Below, one piece after another: positions 49,166 through 60,475 of a stretch of DNA of 64,000 bases; position 1 is the stretch's first letter; the number at the start of each line of letters is the position of its first letter. The notes beneath the pieces were generated by a model. The model was not told the origin of the DNA, ran no database searches, and saw only the letters and a list, made by a program, of their open reading frames with translations. Where the stretch lies: contig CM038214.1 of NCBI GenBank assembly GCA_021442155.1, forward strand, positions 50,908,703 to 50,972,702. The letters are read 5' to 3'. Both the position numbers and the translations under genes were made by a program. This stretch comes from Cymbidium sinense (Eukaryota; Streptophyta; Magnoliopsida; Asparagales; Orchidaceae).

Positions 49166-51470
49166 CAGCCTTTTTGTAGCTTTATCTTTAGGTTGAAGAT
49201 TTTAGTTATTTAGGTTTTTTAGGTCATGGCAGGTTTAGGTTTATTTAGATTTAGGTTTCTTAGTTTATTTTCATTTTTATTTAGTCATTAGTTTAGAGGT
49301 TTATGTTTATTTTAGTTTATTTTATTTTATTTCTTAGACTTAGGTTTAATTTTAGGTAAGTTTTAGGTTGTTATTTTAGGTTTATTTTTAGGTATTTTAG
49401 TTTAGGTTTAGGTTTATTTTGATAATTTTATTTATTTAGTTTGGGTTTAGGATTTAGGTTTTATTTATTTTAGTTTAGTTTATTTTATTTAGGTTTAGTT
49501 TATTTTATTTTATCTTATTATTTTAAGTAGGCTTTAGTTTAAGATTTAGGTTTTCTTTATTTATTTTAGGTTTTGATTTTATCTTTTTTATTTTATTTTA
49601 TTTTAGGTTTATTTTATTTTTATTTTGTTTTAGTTCATAATTTAATTAGGTTTTATTTCGGTTTATTTTATTTTATAGTTTAGTTTAGGTTTTATTTATT
49701 TTATTTTAGTTTAGTTTTATTTTATTTTATTTTAATTTTAAGTTTAGGTTTAAGTTTAGTTTTAGTTTAGGTTTTATTTATTTTATTTTATTTTATTTTT
49801 TTTATTTTATTTATTTTATTTTAGGTTTATTTAGGTTTAAGTTTTTTTGTTTTAGGGTTTAGGGATTAGGGTTTAGGGTTTAGAGTTTAGGGTTTGAGTT
49901 AGGTAGGGTTTAGGTTGTGAGGTTTAGGGTCTAGGGCTGTGGTCCAGGTTTGGGCTAGGTTTGGGTTTATGGTTAGTTGGGTTTAGGTTAATTTGTGGTT
50001 TATGGTTTACATTTTTTTTATAAAAAAAATAAGTAAACCAAGTAGGTTTATTTATTTAGTTTAATTTATTTATTTTTTAATTTATTTTATTTTATTTTAT
50101 TTAAAATCTATTTTTATTTTTTATTTAATTTATTTAGGTTTATTTATTTTAGTTTAGGTTTTTATTTCAGTTTATTTTTTAGGTTTATGTTTATTTTTAG
50201 TGAGTTTAATTTTTTTTTAGATTTGTTTAGGTTTTTAGGCCTAGGGTTTTAGAGTTTAGGTTTGTGGCTATGGCTCAGGGTTAGGGTTTGGCCTAGGGGT
50301 CAGGGTTTAGTAGCTTTAGGGTCAGTTAAGATTGTGGTTAGGGTTTAGGTTTGGGTCAGGGTTAGATTTTTAGGGTCCGTGGTTAGAGTTATTTATTTAT
50401 TTTATTTTATTTTTTACTTAAGGAGTGTTTGGGTTTAGGTTTGGTTTAAGGTCCGTTTGTATTTTATTTAAATTAAGTAAACTAGTAGATTTTGGTATTT
50501 TTAGTTTATTTTATTTTTTTTTAATATTATTATTTTTATTTAAGTTTATTTTATTTTATTTAGTTTATTTTAGTTATTTATTTTAGTTTAGGTTTTATTT
50601 TATTTTTTTAGGTTTAGGTTTAGGTTTAAGTTTATTTTTTAGTTTAGTTTTATTTTATTTTATTTTAGTAGGTTTTATTTTTTTTATTTTTAGGTTTTGG
50701 GTTTAGGTTTTATTTTATTTTTTTAGGTTTATGTTTTGGTTTTATTTTAGGTTCATTTTTAAGCTTTATTTTTTAGTTTTGTTTTAGGATTATTTTTAGT
50801 TTATTTTATTTTATTTAGTTTAAGGTTTATGTTTAGTTTATTTTAGGTTTAGGTTTATGTTTTATTTATTTTAGTTCAGTTTATTTTAGATTAGGCTTTG
50901 ATTTATTTTGTTTTGTTTATTTTAGGTTTTTTTTTTAGTTTGGGTTTAGGTATTTTATTTATTTTAGGTTTATTGAGGTTTAGGTTTTATTTAGTTTTAT
51001 TTTATTTAAGGTTTATTTTTTTATATTACATTTGGTTTTATTTTATTTAAGTTTTTTTTATTTTTGGTTTATTTTATTTTTTTAGTTTACTTTAGGTTTT
51101 ATTTATTTTATTTTGTTTAGTTTATATTTTTTATTTTATTTTATCTTTAGTTTAGGTTTTAGTTTAGATTTTATTTAATTTAATTTTTATTTTATTTATT
51201 TTCCTTTTAGGTTTTATTTTATTTAGCTTTTTTTTAGTTTTAGGTTTTAGGGTTTAAGATTTAGGGTTTGAGTTTAAGTTTGTGGTTTAGTATGTTTTGG
51301 GTTTTGGGTTTAGGTTTAGTGTTTAGGGTCGAGGGTTTACAATTTTAGGGTTTAGGGTTTATGGTTTAGGCTTGTAGGTTTAAGGTTTAGGTTTTAGAGT
51401 TTTTATGGTTTAGGATTTAGGGTTTAGGGTTTAGGCTTTAGGATTTAGGTTTTAATTTAGGGTTTAAGGT

Positions 51471-51928
51471 TTTTAATTTTTTTTTAAAGGAGAACAAATT
51501 CAGATTCAATATTTCTTCTTTTCGATTTTATCAATCAAACAACACACCAAGTTTTCTAAGTCACAACCGACGATATAGATAAAAAATCAGCATGTATTGA
51601 GCAAATCAGAAAGCCTAGATAGCTAGAATCATCTCTATTGTAAAGACACGCCATAAGCAAGATCGATTGACCATTCATCGAAAGTCTGGATGCTAGAACC
51701 ACCCGACATCTGAGTAGGATTCACCATCATATTGATCTCTCTCCCTCCACCACCACCATGATGATAACCTTGCTCCTTCTACCAAAACCACACGCCACCA
51801 CCTCGATATCCACTAGCACCTCCAAATCCCCCACAACCACTACGATAATTACCGCCTCCACCTTCGCTTCCACCGCTAGATCTATACTAGTTGGCTGATG
51901 TTCATGCCATCAATGTTCTCCCATTCTT
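51471..51928 (-). pseudogene. Glycine-rich RNA-binding protein 3' exon fragment, copy i
   Basis: More diverged unit. Breakpoint AAGAATGGGAG is at 51,928 and the 3' A-run is at about 51,477-51,486. The Gly-rich middle is recognisable (sense GGATATCGAGGTGG), but the C-terminal codons around the Trp are scrambled by substitutions and small deletions, so the TAG/TGG state cannot be scored. Confidence 0.75.
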
Positions 51929-54900
51929 AGGGTTTAGGTTTAGGTTTAGGGTTATTTAGTTTTAGGGTTTAGTTTACTTTTAATTTAATTAGTTACTTTA
52001 TGTTTTAGGGTTTAGGTTTAGGGTTTAGGGTTTTAGGGTTTGCTTTAGGGTTTATGTTTAGGGTTTGGGGTTTAGGATTTTAGTGTTTAGTTGTAGGTTT
52101 ATGGTTTGGGTTTGGGTTTAGGATTTGGGTTTACTATTTTTTCTTTCTTTTTAATAAAAAAATTAAGTAAACCAATAGGTTTATTTTTATTTTTTATTTT
52201 TATTTAGGTTTACTTAGATTATTTTTTATTTATTTTAGTTTATTTTATTTTTTTAATTTTATTTAGGTTTATTTTTTAATTTTATTTAGTTTAGTTTATT
52301 TATTCTTGGTTTGTTAATTTTAGTTTAAGTTTTTTATTTTAGTTTATTTTTTAGGTTTAGTTACGGTTAGTTTATTTTTTAGTTGAGTTTTATTTTTATT
52401 TTATTTTTTTTAGGTTTAAGTTTTATTTTTATTTTTTGTTTTTAGGTTTTATTTTATATTTTTTTAGGTTTTTTAGGTTTTCATTTAGGTTTATTTTTTA
52501 GATTTTATTTTTAGTTTAGGTCTAGGATTATTTTCTGTTTATTTTATTTTATTTAGGTTGGGTTTAGGTTTAGGTTTAGTTTATTTTAGGTTTAAGTTTA
52601 GGTTTTATTTATTTTAGTTTTGGATTAGGTTATTTTATTTTCTTTATTTTTATTTTAGATTTAGGTTTTTTTAGTTTTAGGTTTAATTTTTTATTTTTTT
52701 TATTTTTTTAGTTTATTATTTTAAGTTTAGTTTTATTTTTATTTTATTTTATTTTAGGTTTTAATTTTACGCTTAGTTTTATTTTATTTAGGTTTTATTC
52801 TTAGATTTTTTTATTTTAGTTTAGTTTAGGTTTTATTTATTTTATTTTAATTTATTTTGATTAGTATTTTATTTTATTTTTTTAGGTTTATATTTTATTT
52901 AAGTTTTCATTTCATTTAGGTTTAGGTTTTTTATATATTTTATTAGGTTTTTTTTTATGTTTAGGGTTTAGGGTTTAGTTAGTTTTAGGATTTAGGGTTT
53001 AGGGTTTAGGGTTAGGTTTAGGTTTAGGGTTTACCAATTTAGGTTTTAGGGGTTTTAGGATTTAATATTATTTTACAAAAAAATTTATGTAAATCGGTAG
53101 GTTTATTTTGTTTATTTTAATTTTTATTTTTTGTTTATGTTTATTTTTATTTTATTTATTTTAGGTTTATTTATTTTAGTTTAGGTTTCTTATTTTAGTT
53201 TATTATTAAGGTTTAGGTTTAGGTTTTATTTTATTATTTTAGTTGAGTTTTATTTTTATTTTATATTTTTGGTATAGGTTTTATTTTTAATTTTAAGTTT
53301 AAGTTTAGTCTTTTATTTTATTTTATTTTTTAGGTTTAGGTTTCTATTTTAGGTTTATTTTTATGTTTTATTTTTTAGTTTTAGGTTTAGGTTTATTTTA
53401 GTTTATTTATTTTATTAGTTTAGTTTAGGTTTAAGTTTAGTTTACTTTAGGTTTAGGTTTAGGTTTTTTTATTTTAGGTTTAGGTTTTATTTTTGACTTA
53501 TTTTGGTTTATTTTAGGTTTAAGTTTTATTTTATTTTATTTTATTTTATTTTAGGTTTATTTTATTTTATTTTAAGTTTATATTTTATTTAGGTTTTATA
53601 TTTTTTAGTTTAGTTTAGGTTTTATTTATATTATTTTTATTTAGTTTTATTTTTAATTTATTTTCTTTTAGGTTTAGGTTTTGATTCACGTTTAGTTTTT
53701 TTTTTTTATATTTTGGTTTATTTTATTTATTTTATTTGGTTTATTTAGTTTAGGTTTAGGTTTTAGCTTTTAGTTTAGGTTTATGGCTTAGTGTTTAGGG
53801 TTTTTTGGGTTTTGGGTTTAGGTTTTTTTTTTTAAACCCATATAGGAATTTTATTGCCACAAAAGAGGGTTACAAGGTCCTTAAGGGATAAACTCACACC
53901 ATCGCTCAAAGAGTTACAATCGCCTAAAGAGTAAATCCTAAGTACAACCAAAAGCAAAATAAAAGAGTAAAGGAAAGCAAAAGATACAAATTGATTAACA
54001 TAGATAAGCCAATGATCTAGGCCAAAGCTCTTCAGATGAGAGAATGCATTACACTAGGGAGCAAACTTGCAAGAGAATAAGAGAAATGCACCTGCAAAAT
54101 TGTAGAAAGATAGAAATTTGAGCAGTTAAAGTTATACAGACAAAATGAAAATTGAAAATAGCATAAACTGAGAAAGATTTTGAAGAAGTGTGTGAGAGAA
54201 GCTCACACCAAATTGTGATGCAAATATGAGAATCCAAACTTCAGCGGAAGGGTTACATCACAAGAGCTACTACCAAAGCAAAAGGAGTGAAATCATCACA
54301 GCCATCATAGCCAACAAACCTGTGAGAAGATAGCAACCATTTATTAAAAGTCTTTTGAGCCTTAGTACCTGCAAACCTAAACAAAGCCATAAACACAATA
54401 GAAAAGGATACAACAAAGAGCAGAATGAGAAAGGGGATCTCATGCAGAATAAATATCATCAATATAGTCACCATGGCATGAGAATCCTACACATATGAAA
54501 ATGAACCATTTTTTCCAGATCCACCTTATTTTTTACTAGAGCCAAGATTTTAATTAGGCCAGCATGAAAACCCACCACAAGAAAACAACAGAAAAGGCCA
54601 GGCAGAGGAAAGAAGCAATAGACAGAAAAGCCTGAAATCCAAGGAAAATCAAATAGCATGTAATTAACTCCATCCTAAACATATGGGACATATATGAAAC
54701 TTACGTGATAGAATATAGCCTAAAAGGTACCCAATCAATAAGCAATGCAGATGTTAACAACCCCTTGATAATAATCATTATAGAAGTTAATAACCCAGTG
54801 TAAAGCAAGACAAGATAACCCAAGCCCAAAGAAATGGTCTAATGAGCAAGATGGGAATGCCAATAGATAAGATGGACCAGAAACCTTAGGTAATAAGCTA

Positions 54901-54959
54901 CTTCCCACCACAAATAATTCCAAATAAGGACAATCAGAGAGACATCCTAGTACTTCATA

Positions 54960-56330
54960 TAAACCCGATAATCCAATTACCAACAACCAAGACAAGAAAT
55001 AACAAGTGGCCATAAAACCACCCATTCATAGAGTGCATAAGATAATATCCAAGTATATAATAGCATAATCACGGATGCATAAGTCTAATGAAACAAAGTG
55101 ACAAAAAACAACAGATTAAATAGACCACAAACATCGTGTGATCATAGTTTGGAAACAACAAAAAAATCAAAAAACAAGTAAATAAAAGCCAACAACCTCA
55201 GTGGACATAAGACCCAAAAATCCAATAGCCAACAATTAATACATCAATATAATTATTGCACTCACCATAAGATAAGCCAGTAAAAAAGAGAGGTACAACA
55301 TAGACACAAAAGGGGTTCAAAAGAGAGCCATCATTGAAATCCTTCAAAATAAAGAAGAGCGCCTTGTAAAATAAACCAACATCCTCAATAAAAATAGAAA
55401 TCATTAAGTAAGTCCAATCCGCAAAAGAGACAATAATAATAACAAGGGTATTGCGTTTCTCTCTGGTTGGGAAGGTGAGGTTAGCAAAAATCAAAAAAAA
55501 TAGCCCCAAAAGCAGCCTGCTGGACATGAGAGACAACCCCAGTAGTAGTGTGCTGGGTATAAAATCCGATAATCAAGTTCAACCAACAACCAAGATAGCA
55601 AATAACAAAGAAGTTCATAAAACCACCCATTCGAACAGAGAGCATAAGTTAATTTCTAATTAGGTAATAGCATAATCGCAGTGAGCTGGACAAGTCTAAT
55701 TGAATCAAGATGGAAAAAATAGCAGCAGTCTAGATAGACCACAAACATGTGGTGATCAACTGCAGCCCATTTACAAACAACAAAAGCAATCAGAAAAACA
55801 AAAGCCAACAAACAGCCAATAACCTCGGTAGCTCAAACATAAGATCTAAAATCCAACACCAACAATTAAAATAGCAATACAATTATTGCACCCACCATAA
55901 GATAAGACAAAAAATAGTGGTACAACATAGACACAAAAGGGGTTCAAAAGGGAGCCATCATTGAAATCCTTGAAGACAAAGGAGAGCAGGCTTGCAGCTA
56001 AACTAACATCCTTAGTAAAAGCAGACTAGAAAGAAATCATTAAGTAAGTCCAATCTAGCAAAGAGACAATAATAATAACAAAGGTATGGCAGTTTCTCCT
56101 TACAGGTTGGTAAGGTGAGGTTAGCAAAAGAAATCAGAAAAATAGCCCCAAAAGTAGCCTGTTGGACATAAGACCCGAAAATCCAACAGTCAACAATTAA
56201 AATAGCAAAACATTTATTGCACCCACCATAAGATAATCCAGTAAAAATTATTGGTACAGCATAGAGTCGAAAGTGGTTCAAAGGAAAGCCATCTTTGAAA
56301 TCCTTCAAGACAAAGTAGACCAAATACTAA
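54960..56330 (-). repeat. Tandem repeats in the 3' part of LINE-2 (A-B-A-B-B)
   Basis: Two related segment types alternate. Type A (ATAATCCAATT or ATAATCAAGTT, CAACAACCAAGA, CATAAAACCACCCATTC) starts at about 54,960 and 55,559. Type B (AAATCCAA, CAACAATTAA, TTATTGCACyCACCATAAG, TACAACATAGACACAAAAGG) starts at about 55,205, 55,847 and 56,167. B copies also share GCCATCATTGAAATCCTT. Spacings are about 245, 354, 288 and 320 bases. Confidence 0.85.
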
Positions 56331-56919
56331 GCCCACAAAGATCGAGGTAGGGAATGAAATTAAGAAGTAATTCCAATCCTGCAAAGAAGAAGTTATAGTA
56401 GCAAGGTTATTGCAGTTTCTCTCCTCACAGGTTGTGGAGGTGTGGTTAGGGAGCATAAGAAGGGCCACATCCATAATAAAGGGAGAAAAAGATAGATAAA
56501 TAATTAAACATTGATACAAAGAAAGTCATGAGCCCTAATAGATTTTAAAATGGAAAAGAGATAGAACACGCCTTAATCATATAATGGAAAATACATAGAG
56601 GACCCTTAACAAAATATTGATGGCAAGAAGTATGTCCTCATGATCAAAGTAAACCGTAAAGTAAAGCATAAGGTAATACATCATCTCCAGAGCAAGAAAC
56701 ACCTTACCATTAACAAAGGGAAACAAAGAAAGCAATAAGTCCCCAAAAAAGGTTAGGGTAATTAATCCAACAACAGATGCCACAGAGATCAGCAATTAAC
56801 TAGAAAGGGGTATCAGGAAGATGCATCAGCAAAATCCAGAGAAATAACAACACTAAATAGAAGTTGATCATGTAGTTAAACAGGTAATATAACAAGCCAA
56901 ACCAATAGGATGGATTAAT

Positions 56920-57890
56920 TTTTGAGGTAAGGGAATCCAGTATTGTCCAAATTAACCAAACCACACAAATGTTTAGGAAGTGTAAGTTGACCAAAGAATT
57001 ATATGCCATCTAATCTAGCACCCAGATTAGCAAGGTAATCTGCACATGCATTACCTTCACTCCATACATGAGTGATTTTAAAATAGAGTTGAGAAAGGAG
57101 AGCACTAGTCTGCTTGAGAAGATAGTACAATTAGATACCCATTTTATGGAAGTCAAAAGATCAATCAAGAATGGCATCCACCTCAATCCAAATATTGAGC
57201 CAACCTTTTTGAAGACAAATCTCAATTGCTTTGTAAATTGTCATTAACTCAGCAAAAGGAATAGAGCAAGTATTAAGGGGGTAAGCAAAAGCACATAAGA
57301 CTTTACCATTAAGGTTTAAAATGCCACCATGTAAGCATTTTGAGAGAGCCATCGTTAATTTTAATAGTATTAGCATGAGGTTTTACCCAATAAACAATCT
57401 TGTCATCTTTACAGTTGGGTGGATCCGGCAAGTTAAAACCTAGTTTATTGGCCACAAATTTACAACCTTTGAATTGGTTGTAGTTAATTAAATTGGAAGT
57501 AAACAAGTAATGAATTTTATTTTTAATTCTAGCAATTATCCTCATTGGTTCATAGGAATCCCATGATGTTTTGCATCATTTTTGTCCATCCATATGAACC
57601 AAATAAGACAGATAGTAGTTATGACATTAATGTGGCCTTTAATAGTGTTTTCAAAATAAACTTCAAGAAGTCAGTATAGAGTTAAGGAGCCATTGAATTT
57701 GATAATATTAAAGAGATCATCATAGCAAATCCAAAGTTTAGAAGCAATGGCTCTGCTAACAAATACATGATTCACATCCTCAATGTGAACGCAGCAGTAG
57801 CATTTTGAAGGTAAGTAAAAACCTTTACCCCTCATCAAGGAGTCAATAGGGATAAAGTTTTTCAAAATATTCTAAGTTAGAATAGAATAG
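56920..57890 (-). pseudogene. LINE-2 ORF2 C-terminus: zf-RVT region and RNase H, broken
   Basis: The Cys/His region (57,671-57,865) reads NFIPIDSLMRGKGFYL, then CYCCVHIEDVNHVF and IASKLWICYDDLFN, nearly matching LINE-1. The linker (57,309-57,545) has CKFVANKLGFNLP and IVYWVKPHANTIKI. RNase H keeps FAELMTIYKAIEICLQKG with the catalytic Glu, IWIEVDAILD with an Asp, and W.EGNACADYLANLGARLD; two stops and a shift break it. The TDGS site is altered by a deletion. A C-terminal LPKHLCGLVNLDNTG at about 56,935-56,985 shows the natural end of the protein, absent from the LINE-1 frame. Confidence 0.85.
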
Positions 57891-57902
57891 GAAAAATATG
57901 TG

Positions 57903-60475
57903 GTTAGGTTTAGGGTTTGGGTTTTTTTAGGGTTCAGGTTTAGGGTTTGTGGTTTGTGGGGTTTAGGGTTTAGATTTAGGGTTTTTTAGGGTTTAGGGTT
58001 TAAGTTTTAGGTTTATGCTTTTTTTTAGGATTTAGGGTTTTTAGGGTTTATTGGGTTCTTTATGATTTGTGGGTTTAGGTGGCTTAGTGTTGGGTTACCA
58101 TTTGAGGTTTTTTTATTTTTTATTTTTTATTTTAGGTTTATGGTTTAGGTTTAGGAAGGTTTAGGTTTTAGTTTAGGGTTTAGGGTTTTTAGATTTTTTT
58201 TAACAAAGAATAAATTCAAATTCAACATTTCTTCTTTTCAATTTTGTCAAGTAACACACCAAGTTCTCTAAGACACAAGTGACAATATAGATATAAAATG
58301 AGCATGCATAGAGAAAATTAAAAATCTTAGGTAAGTAGTGCCGTCTCTACTGTAAAGACATAGTTCCATAGTATTAGATCGATCTTCATTCTTCAATTTC
58401 TCCATCTATCAACCACCACAACCTCTCGAGTAGCGGGATCCACCATCATATCTCCAATCTCTCTCTTCTCTGCCACCACGGCTGTAACCTCCATCGCTCC
58501 TCCCACCTCTACAACAACCATTGCTCTGACCACCACCTCCATATCATCGAGCACCTCTAGATCCCCCACCACCACTGCGATAACTGTCACCTCCATCTTC
58601 ATCTCCATTGCCAGATCTAGACTGAGCCTAGTTGATAGTGATGTTCATGTCACATTCTTAAGGTTTAGGTTTATGGTTTATTAAGTTTTAGGTTTAGGTT
58701 TATTTTCAAATTTATTTAGTTTGGTTTGGTTTGGGGTTTATAGTTTGAGGTTTAGGTTTAGGGTTTAGGGTTTGGATTAGGATTTAAGGTTGGGTTTAGG
58801 GATTTAGATTTGGGTTTTTTGTTTTTTTGCTAGGGTTTGGGTTTTTTAGGTGTGGTTTATGGTTTAGGGTTTAGGGTTGTAAGTTTAGGGTCAGGTTTAG
58901 GATTTGTATTAAGGTTTAGGGTTTAGGATTTGGGTTTGTTTAGGTTTATGGTTTATGATTTAGTTTAAGGTTTTTTTTTTTTGAATTAAGTAAACCGATA
59001 GGTTTAGGTTTATTTAGTATATTTAGTTCATTTTTTTATTTTAGTTTACTTTATTTTTTTTCTTCTTATTTAGGTTTATTTTTATTTTATTTTTAGTTTA
59101 TTTATTTTAGTCCATTTATTTTAAGTTTATTTTTAGGTTTAGGTTTATGTTTCTTTATTTTTTTTTATTTTTTTTTATTTTTATTTAAGTTTATTTTTTT
59201 AATTTTAGGTTTAAGTTTAGGTTTTATTGTATTTTAGGTTTAGGTTTTACCTTTTATTTTAGGTTTATTTTAGGTTTTATTTTTTAGTTTAGGTTTAGGT
59301 TTATTTTAGTTTATTTATTTTATTTTTTAGTATTTTAGGTTTACATTTTAGGTTTAGGTTTAGGTTTTATTTATTTTAGTTTAGTTTATCTTTGTTTAGG
59401 TTTAGCTTTATTTTATTTTGTTTATTTAATTTTTATTATAGGTTTAGGTTTTTTTTAGTTTAGAGTTTAGGTTTTATTTTTTATTTATTTTTATGTTTTA
59501 CTTTTAGGTTTAGGTTTTTTATTTAGTTTTATTTTTTATTAGGTTTTATTATTTTATTTTAAGTTTAGTTTTTATTTTATTTTGGTTTTTTATTTGGTTT
59601 AACTTATTTTTAATTTAGTTTATGTTTTATTTATTTTATTTTAGTTTTTGTGTTTAGGTTGAGGCTCTATTTTATTTTACTTTTATTTTATTTAGGTTTA
59701 AGTTTTTTTTATTTATTTTATTTTAGGTTTTATTTTAGTTTAGGTTTAGGTTATAAGGTTTTAAGGTATTTGATGATCTGTGATTTAGATCTGGTTTGGC
59801 CAGGGTCAGGGTGTGGTATGGCTCAGGTGTGGCCTGTGGCCCAGTGGGGTTTTGTGGCTCAGGGTCAGTGTATGGTCTGCCCAGGGCCTAGGGCCTAGGG
59901 TCACTTTGGCCCAGGTCAGTTGGGCCTAGGTCAGCCCAGTCAGTTAGAGCCTAGTTTATGGTCAGTAGGTTTATTGTTAGGGAGGGAGTGGTCAGGAGGG
60001 CCCAGGGCCTAGAGCCCAGGGTCAAGGCCCAGGGCCTAGGGTTGGGTCAGGGTTTAGGGTAGAGAGAGAGGATTTAGGGTTACAAATTCAAACCCAGAGG
60101 TTTATTTAGTTTAATTTATTTATTATAGTTTATATTTTATTTATTTAGTTTTAGGTTTAGGTTTAGGTTTATGTTTAGTTTTAGTTTAGGTTTATTTTAT
60201 TTTATTTTAAGTTTAGGGTTGTTTTTAGGTTTATGTTTAGGTTTATTTTATTTTTTATTTTTTAGGTTTTCATTTAGGTTTATTTTAGGTTTTATTTTTT
60301 TTAGTTTAGGTTTAAGTTTATTTTTTATTTTATTTTATTTAGTTTAGGGTTTAGGTTTAGTTTATTTTAGGATTAGGTTTAGGTTTTATTTATTTTAGTT
60401 TAGTTTATTTAGTTTAAGTTCAGTTTATTTTATTTTGTTTATTTTAGTTTTAGGTTATTTTTAGTTTAGGGAATG
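57903..60475 (+). repeat. Degenerate telomere-type array, block C, with GC-shifted island
   Basis: TTTAGGG-type repeat directly after the LINE-2 5' truncation, then copy j, a TTTAGGG run, a junction motif at 58,973, T-rich strings, and a GC-shifted island at about 59,770-60,060 (GGCCCAGTGG, CCCAGGGCCTAGGGCC). It ends where LINE-3 begins. No gene other than copy j is seen. Confidence 0.85.
58193..58662 (-). pseudogene. Glycine-rich RNA-binding protein 3' exon fragment, copy j
   Basis: Full unit between telomere-type repeats: 3' A-run (T at 58,195-58,201) and 5' breakpoint AAGAATGTG near 58,660. The Gly-rich tail is frameshifted, and the long frame at 58,393-58,608 is the wrong frame. The C-terminal ATGGAGAAATTGA retains the Trp codon TGG (W-R-N-stop). 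Its 3' UTR has a deletion (CAATTTTGTCAAG). It is the only copy located between LINE-2 and LINE-3. Confidence 0.83.

Larger units (their letters stand above)
39450..51250 (+). repeat. Diverged segmental tandem duplication of about 7.7 kb within block B
   Basis: The segment 39.4-43.6 kb is repeated at 47.4-51.2 kb in the same order. Matched landmarks: ATTTACATTTAGTTTTA with GATTTTAGTTTATTTnCATG at 40,500-40,590 and 48,455-48,560; GC islands 2 and 4; the GTGGTCCAGG to TTAATTTGTGGTTTATGGTTT run at 42,190-42,275 and 49,940-50,010; AGTAGATTT junctions at 42,765 and 50,480; TTTTTATATTACATTTnGGTTTTATTTTATTTAAGTTTTT at 43,295 and 51,020. Offsets run about 7,720-7,960. Gene-fragment pairs f/h and g/i bracket the two copies. 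Confidence 0.7.
36165..53822 (+). repeat. Degenerate telomere-type (TTTAGGG)n array, block B
   Basis: About 17.7 kb of TTTAGGG and its decay products, again with the G-rich strand on plus. The best-kept repeat is at 36,165-36,480 and 44,770-44,930, next to gene-fragment copies. Elsewhere TTTAG, TTTTA and TTTATTT strings dominate, and four GC-rich islands occur. Five gene-fragment copies (e-i) are embedded. The block ends exactly at the poly(T) that is the tail of LINE-2. No other gene is seen. Confidence 0.9.
53823..57902 (-). mobile_element. LINE-2: 5'-truncated L1-type LINE with poly(A) tail
   Basis: Minus-strand LINE of the same family as LINE-1. The sense 3' end is a run of 11 A (T at 53,823-53,833) joined directly to the GGTTTAGG side of the array. 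The sense 5' end is lost near 57,902, within the Cys/His region, where TTTAGGTTTAGGG resumes. It keeps the zf-RVT part, linker and RNase H. The coding part ends near 56,920, leaving about 3.1 kb of 3' sequence, which is unusually long and contains tandem repeats. Several hydrophobic open frames in the tail (for example 54,253-54,474 and 55,198-55,536 on minus) come from its T/G-rich composition and are not taken as genes. Confidence 0.85.

Noticed and set aside
54253..56795. Hydrophobic, membrane-like minus-strand open frames in the LINE-2 tail and at 60,666-61,170 in LINE-3
   Set aside because: They arise from T/G-rich 3' sequence, are short and overlapping in several frames, and differ between repeat units.
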